A DNA stretch of 10,456 nt from Bacteroidales bacterium. Its GTDB lineage: Bacteria > Bacteroidota > Bacteroidia > Bacteroidales > UBA12077. Below, one piece after another: positions 8,578 through 10,456 of this stretch. Every line of letters starts with the position of its first letter. The stretch's first letter is position 1. The stretch spans positions 1 to 10,456 of the forward strand of contig DAOVYZ010000063.1 of the NCBI GenBank assembly GCA_030635365.1, read 5' to 3'. The position numbers and the translations under genes were made by a program. The notes beneath the pieces were generated by a model, which searched no databases, had not been told where the DNA came from, and saw nothing but the letters and a program-made list of their open reading frames with translations.

Positions 8578-8735
8578 TGTAAAGATTGCTAATTTACCAA
8601 ACTAGTTTCAGCCCTATTTTCCTTTTTACTTCGTTAAAATTATTAACCGTAACTACGGCTATGCTTGCAAATTTTGCCTTGTAAAAAGAAAAATATTATC
8701 CGAAATTTCAGTTCGCTAACTTAACAATCTTCACA
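8578..8735. mobile_element. 158-bp MITE-like foldback element in the DUF3795 gene
   Basis: The ends are inverted repeats: TGTAAAGATTGCTAA at the left (from 8578) and, on the opposite strand, TGTGAAGATTGTTAA at the right (from 8735). Complementarity continues inward: about 21 of the first 28 bases match, and a block of 15 (8615-8629 against 8681-8695) matches at 14. AAAATT/AATTTT (8636-8641 and 8670-8675) also pairs, and the tip is CCGTA-AC-TACGG (8647-8658). Nearly the whole element can thus form one long imperfect hairpin. It encodes no transposase, so it would have moved in trans. The flanking CTAG copies fit either an IS5-type 4-bp CTAG duplication or an IS630/Tc1-type insertion into the TA of CTAG. 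Both target preferences are known for these families, and the sequence cannot separate them. No second copy is apparent in this window. Confidence 0.82.
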
Positions 8736-8739
8736 CTAG
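8736..8739. repeat. Target-site duplication, right copy (CTAG)
   Basis: This CTAG is the right partner of the copy at 8574-8577. The DUF3795 reading frame resumes across it (codon ACT at 8735-8737, then AGA), which shows where the original sequence continues. Confidence 0.75.
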
Positions 8740-9014
8740 AGAAAAGAAATCTTGCCCGGGTGCAGAAATAAATATTAAGCGATGCGAAAGTTGTAAAACC
8801 TTTCATTTATGTTGCGAAGAAAGAGGAATCAGCCATTGTTATCAGTGTGATGATTTTCCTTGTAAGAAGTTTAAGAACTTTTCCAAACGTTGGATAAAAT
8901 ATGGACAAGATTTTATTGAGAATCAAAAATTGTTTAAGGAACAAGGAATAGCTAGTTTTTTAGAATATTATAACTCAAAAGTTAAGAAGTAATTAGATTC
9001 TTTAAAATTATAAG

Positions 9015-10418
9015 TTAATTACTAGCAATAGTATGATATGTATGAAATTGCGTCTTTCCTTTTGTTCCTTCAAACTTGAAAACTTGCTCATTTACACCCG
9101 GGCCACGTGTATAGGTTTTAAAAGAAATTTCATTAATTCCTTCATTTAATGGCACTCGGGCATATGATATAGAATAGGGCAGGGTTTGCCAATTCCTGGT
9201 ATCAGCTTTTTCTGTAATGGTATTTACAATATTTAACAAAGTTCCTAAGTCTTCGTCTTGTTCATCGGCAAGGGCTTCGAGTGCTTTTTTTGTTGCAAGG
9301 CGCATTATGGCTGAAGCCATTTCGCGCAGCATTCTATCTTTTAGAGTTTTAAAGGCTATATCGTTAATATTCTGTAATTGTTCTAAATTATATAAACCGG
9401 TATTAGTTTCTATTTTAGCATTTGTGTAATAAGGAATCCTTTCAACATATTTAGGGAAGGCAACTCTGAAAAAACGAAGCTCATGAAATGCTTCCTTTTC
9501 TTTTGTTGTCTTATCACCAATGTATAAAGGAAATGAAAAATTATATTCGTCATTAACCATGGTAACAAATCCTGCTTCTTGATTAGGAATCTTAGTAAAA
9601 TTTATGCTCGATTCTGATTTGTAAAGCCCCAAACCATTTAACCAGAAAAAAACCAATTCACCATTCTCTTTAGGTGCATAATTATATTTAGTACCAAACT
9701 TTTCTTCATAAAAACCTACTTCATCATAAAACCCCGTTAAATATGCCGACCGTAATATATCCTGTTTCAGCTGCTCAGGAATGGTTATGTTAAAATATTC
9801 TTTATAATCAGTTTCATAAATTTCAAGAGCATTCCGATAAGCTATAAATGCATTGTTATAATCTTTATTTGCCTCATAAATAATTCCTATTAAAGTATGT
9901 GCAAATGCATCGCGTTGGTACCTGTTTTTATGGTCTTTGTACTTATCGTTTAATTGATTTAGCTTAATATTTATTCTTTTACATTCTACGATAGCATCAT
10001 CGAATTTACTCAATTTTATATAGTTTAAAGCCATAAAATAATTAACCATTACCGTTTCAAAATCTTCAGGCTTATATGGTTTTACATTGGGATTGGAAAC
10101 AAGGGTTAAAGCTTCAAGGTAGTAATTCTGAATATAATCTTCTATTGTATTTTCAGCAATACTAAAGTAGTAATTGCTTTGCTCATAATTTTGCAGAATC
10201 CATGATACATAGCCTCTATTCAGGTAATACAATAATTTGTTTTTGCTGGTTGCTTCTTTTTTGTTTTTGTCTAATAAGCTGTTGGCTTTTTCAAAATCTC
10301 CTTGCGCAACACTATTCTGAAAGTCTATATTTTGAGCATAATAAGTTGCACACCCCCCCCAAAGTACGATGAGTATTATTAATATGAAAAATCGTTGGTG
10401 TTTTTTAAAGATTACCAT
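9015..10418 (-). CDS. COG3014-like TPR lipoprotein
   Basis: The 467-residue protein begins with K5-K-H-Q-R, a hydrophobic stretch (10-20) and C23 in W-G-G-C-A. This is a relaxed lipobox, so it is probably a lipoprotein anchored in the envelope. TPR-like helical pairs lie at about 35-55, 61-95, 122-152 and 171-203. The segment N-Y-F-M-A-L-N-Y-I-K-L with E145-C-K-R, and the late L-P-Y-S-I-S-Y-A-R motif, fit the COG3014 family of uncharacterised proteins. The second half (about 230-467) is beta-rich with one helical segment, M-R-L-A-T-K-K-A-L-E-A-L-A. Related genes often lie near LpoB-like lipoproteins, but that neighbour cannot be confirmed here. The gene converges on the VOC/DUF3795 block with a 22-bp gap. 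An 8-G tract in the signal region could switch the gene by slippage. The role is unknown, perhaps in envelope assembly. Confidence 0.75.
   Translation of the reverse strand: MVIFKKHQRFFILIILIVLWGGCATYYAQNIDFQNSVAQGDFEKANSLLDKNKKEATSKNKLLYYLNRGYVSWILQNYEQSNYYFSIAENTIEDYIQNYYLEALTLVSNPNVKPYKPEDFETVMVNYFMALNYIKLSKFDDAIVECKRINIKLNQLNDKYKDHKNRYQRDAFAHTLIGIIYEANKDYNNAFIAYRNALEIYETDYKEYFNITIPEQLKQDILRSAYLTGFYDEVGFYEEKFGTKYNYAPKENGELVFFWLNGLGLYKSESSINFTKIPNQEAGFVTMVNDEYNFSFPLYIGDKTTKEKEAFHELRFFRVAFPKYVERIPYYTNAKIETNTGLYNLEQLQNINDIAFKTLKDRMLREMASAIMRLATKKALEALADEQDEDLGTLLNIVNTITEKADTRNWQTLPYSISYARVPLNEGINEISFKTYTRGPGVNEQVFKFEGTKGKTQFHTYHTIASN
10353..10360 (-). repeat. Homopolymeric G8 tract in the lipoprotein signal region
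   Basis: Eight consecutive G on the minus strand encode the W20-G-G part directly before lipobox C23. Read by hand, a loss of one G gives a TAG and a gain of one G gives a TAG, both within about 20 codons, so slippage would turn off the full-length product. It is the longest G/C homopolymer in this AT-rich window. Confidence 0.7.
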
Positions 10419-10456
10419 TTACGGGCCAGCAATTAATTCTGGGTGTACTTTTTAAT
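10419..10456 (-). other. 38-bp edge segment upstream of the COG3014 gene
   Basis: On the minus strand one frame has a TAA directly before the ATG, but it also has a stop at the window edge, so it offers only a ten-residue fragment. Another frame ends at a TAA after seven codons (I-K-K-Y-T-Q-N) and could be the end of an upstream gene. No promoter box is visible, so co-transcription with a gene outside the window is possible. Confidence 0.2.

Larger units (their letters stand above)
8501..8992 (+). pseudogene. Cysteine-rich DUF3795-type gene interrupted by a MITE
   Basis: From the ATG at 8501 the frame reads 34 codons, including A-C-G-V-F-C-G-G-C-P-T-Y-T (C14, C18, C21), and then meets TAG at 8603. 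The remainder continues in the same frame from 8735: T-R-E-K-K-S-C-P-G, R-C-E-S-C, L-C-C, H-C-Y-Q-C and F-P-C, to a TAA at 8990-8992. Between them lies a 158-bp inverted-repeat element. Taking out 162 bp (element plus one target copy) leaves an intact 109-residue protein with eleven cysteines and no other lesion, so the insertion looks recent. The intact form resembles DUF3795, a small family of presumed metal-binding proteins of unknown function. As it stands, translation stops at 8603 and a second in-frame TAA lies at 8717-8719. A product would need readthrough, or an internal start that is not evident. The start overlaps the VOC gene. Confidence 0.83.

Noticed and set aside
8603..8605. Reading the 34-codon ORF from 8501 as a complete small gene
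   Set aside because: It carries only the first cysteine cluster of a longer protein, whose rest lies in the same frame after the MITE. It is a broken gene and not a natural small ORF.
8601..8605. ACTAG at 8601-8605 as the left insertion boundary
   Set aside because: It gives no terminal inverted repeat and no restored reading frame. The copy at 8573-8577 gives both, so the internal ACTAG belongs to the element's arm.
8988..9023. AGTAATTA / TAATTACT inverted repeat spanning both convergent stop codons as a bidirectional terminator
   Set aside because: The stem is eight base pairs and nearly all A-T, with a 20-base loop and no T tract on either strand. It may be chance in AT-rich sequence.

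Overview
The window is AT-rich and looks like chromosome of a member of the Bacteroidota, perhaps a Bacteroidales/Marinilabiliales-type marine or gut lineage. The evidence is a very long SecA (1097 aa) with the insertions typical of that phylum, start codons preceded by A-rich stretches instead of clear Shine-Dalgarno sites, a TAnnTTTG-type promoter box before secA, and a low-GC lysine/isoleucine/asparagine-rich proteome. The exact genus cannot be read from the sequence.

Layout. Bases 1-4520 hold four tightly spaced plus-strand genes that could form one operon. They are the 3' part of a polytopic DUF2339 membrane protein (its N-terminus lies before the window), an overlapping DUF3999-like secreted and membrane-anchored protein, a tandem-GNAT acetyltransferase, and an exported metallo-beta-lactamase-fold hydrolase. 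A 154-bp gap with a candidate promoter and an inverted repeat precedes secA (4675-7968), the ATPase motor of protein export. After secA come a small VOC/glyoxalase-fold protein (8035-8508) and, overlapping its last codons, a cysteine-rich DUF3795-type gene (8501-8992) that is broken. On the minus strand, converging on this block, lies a TPR lipoprotein of the COG3014 type (9015-10418).

The most notable structure is what broke the DUF3795 gene. A 158-bp non-coding element (8578-8735) has long imperfect terminal inverted repeats and can fold almost end to end. It sits between two copies of CTAG. Removing the element plus one CTAG copy (162 bp, exactly 54 codons) restores an uninterrupted reading frame of 109 residues. 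The element is therefore a miniature inverted-repeat transposable element (MITE) whose insertion can be reconstructed to the base, apart from the CTAG/TA ambiguity. A second notable point is an 8-base G tract just before the lipobox cysteine of the COG3014 lipoprotein. A gain or loss of one base would truncate the protein, so the tract is a candidate phase-variation switch.

Functionally, most of the window concerns the cell envelope: a DUF2339/DUF3999 membrane pair, an exported hydrolase, SecA and a TPR lipoprotein. The VOC-DUF3795 pair is a small cytoplasmic module of unknown role. I see no RNA genes, CRISPR arrays or complete transposase genes.
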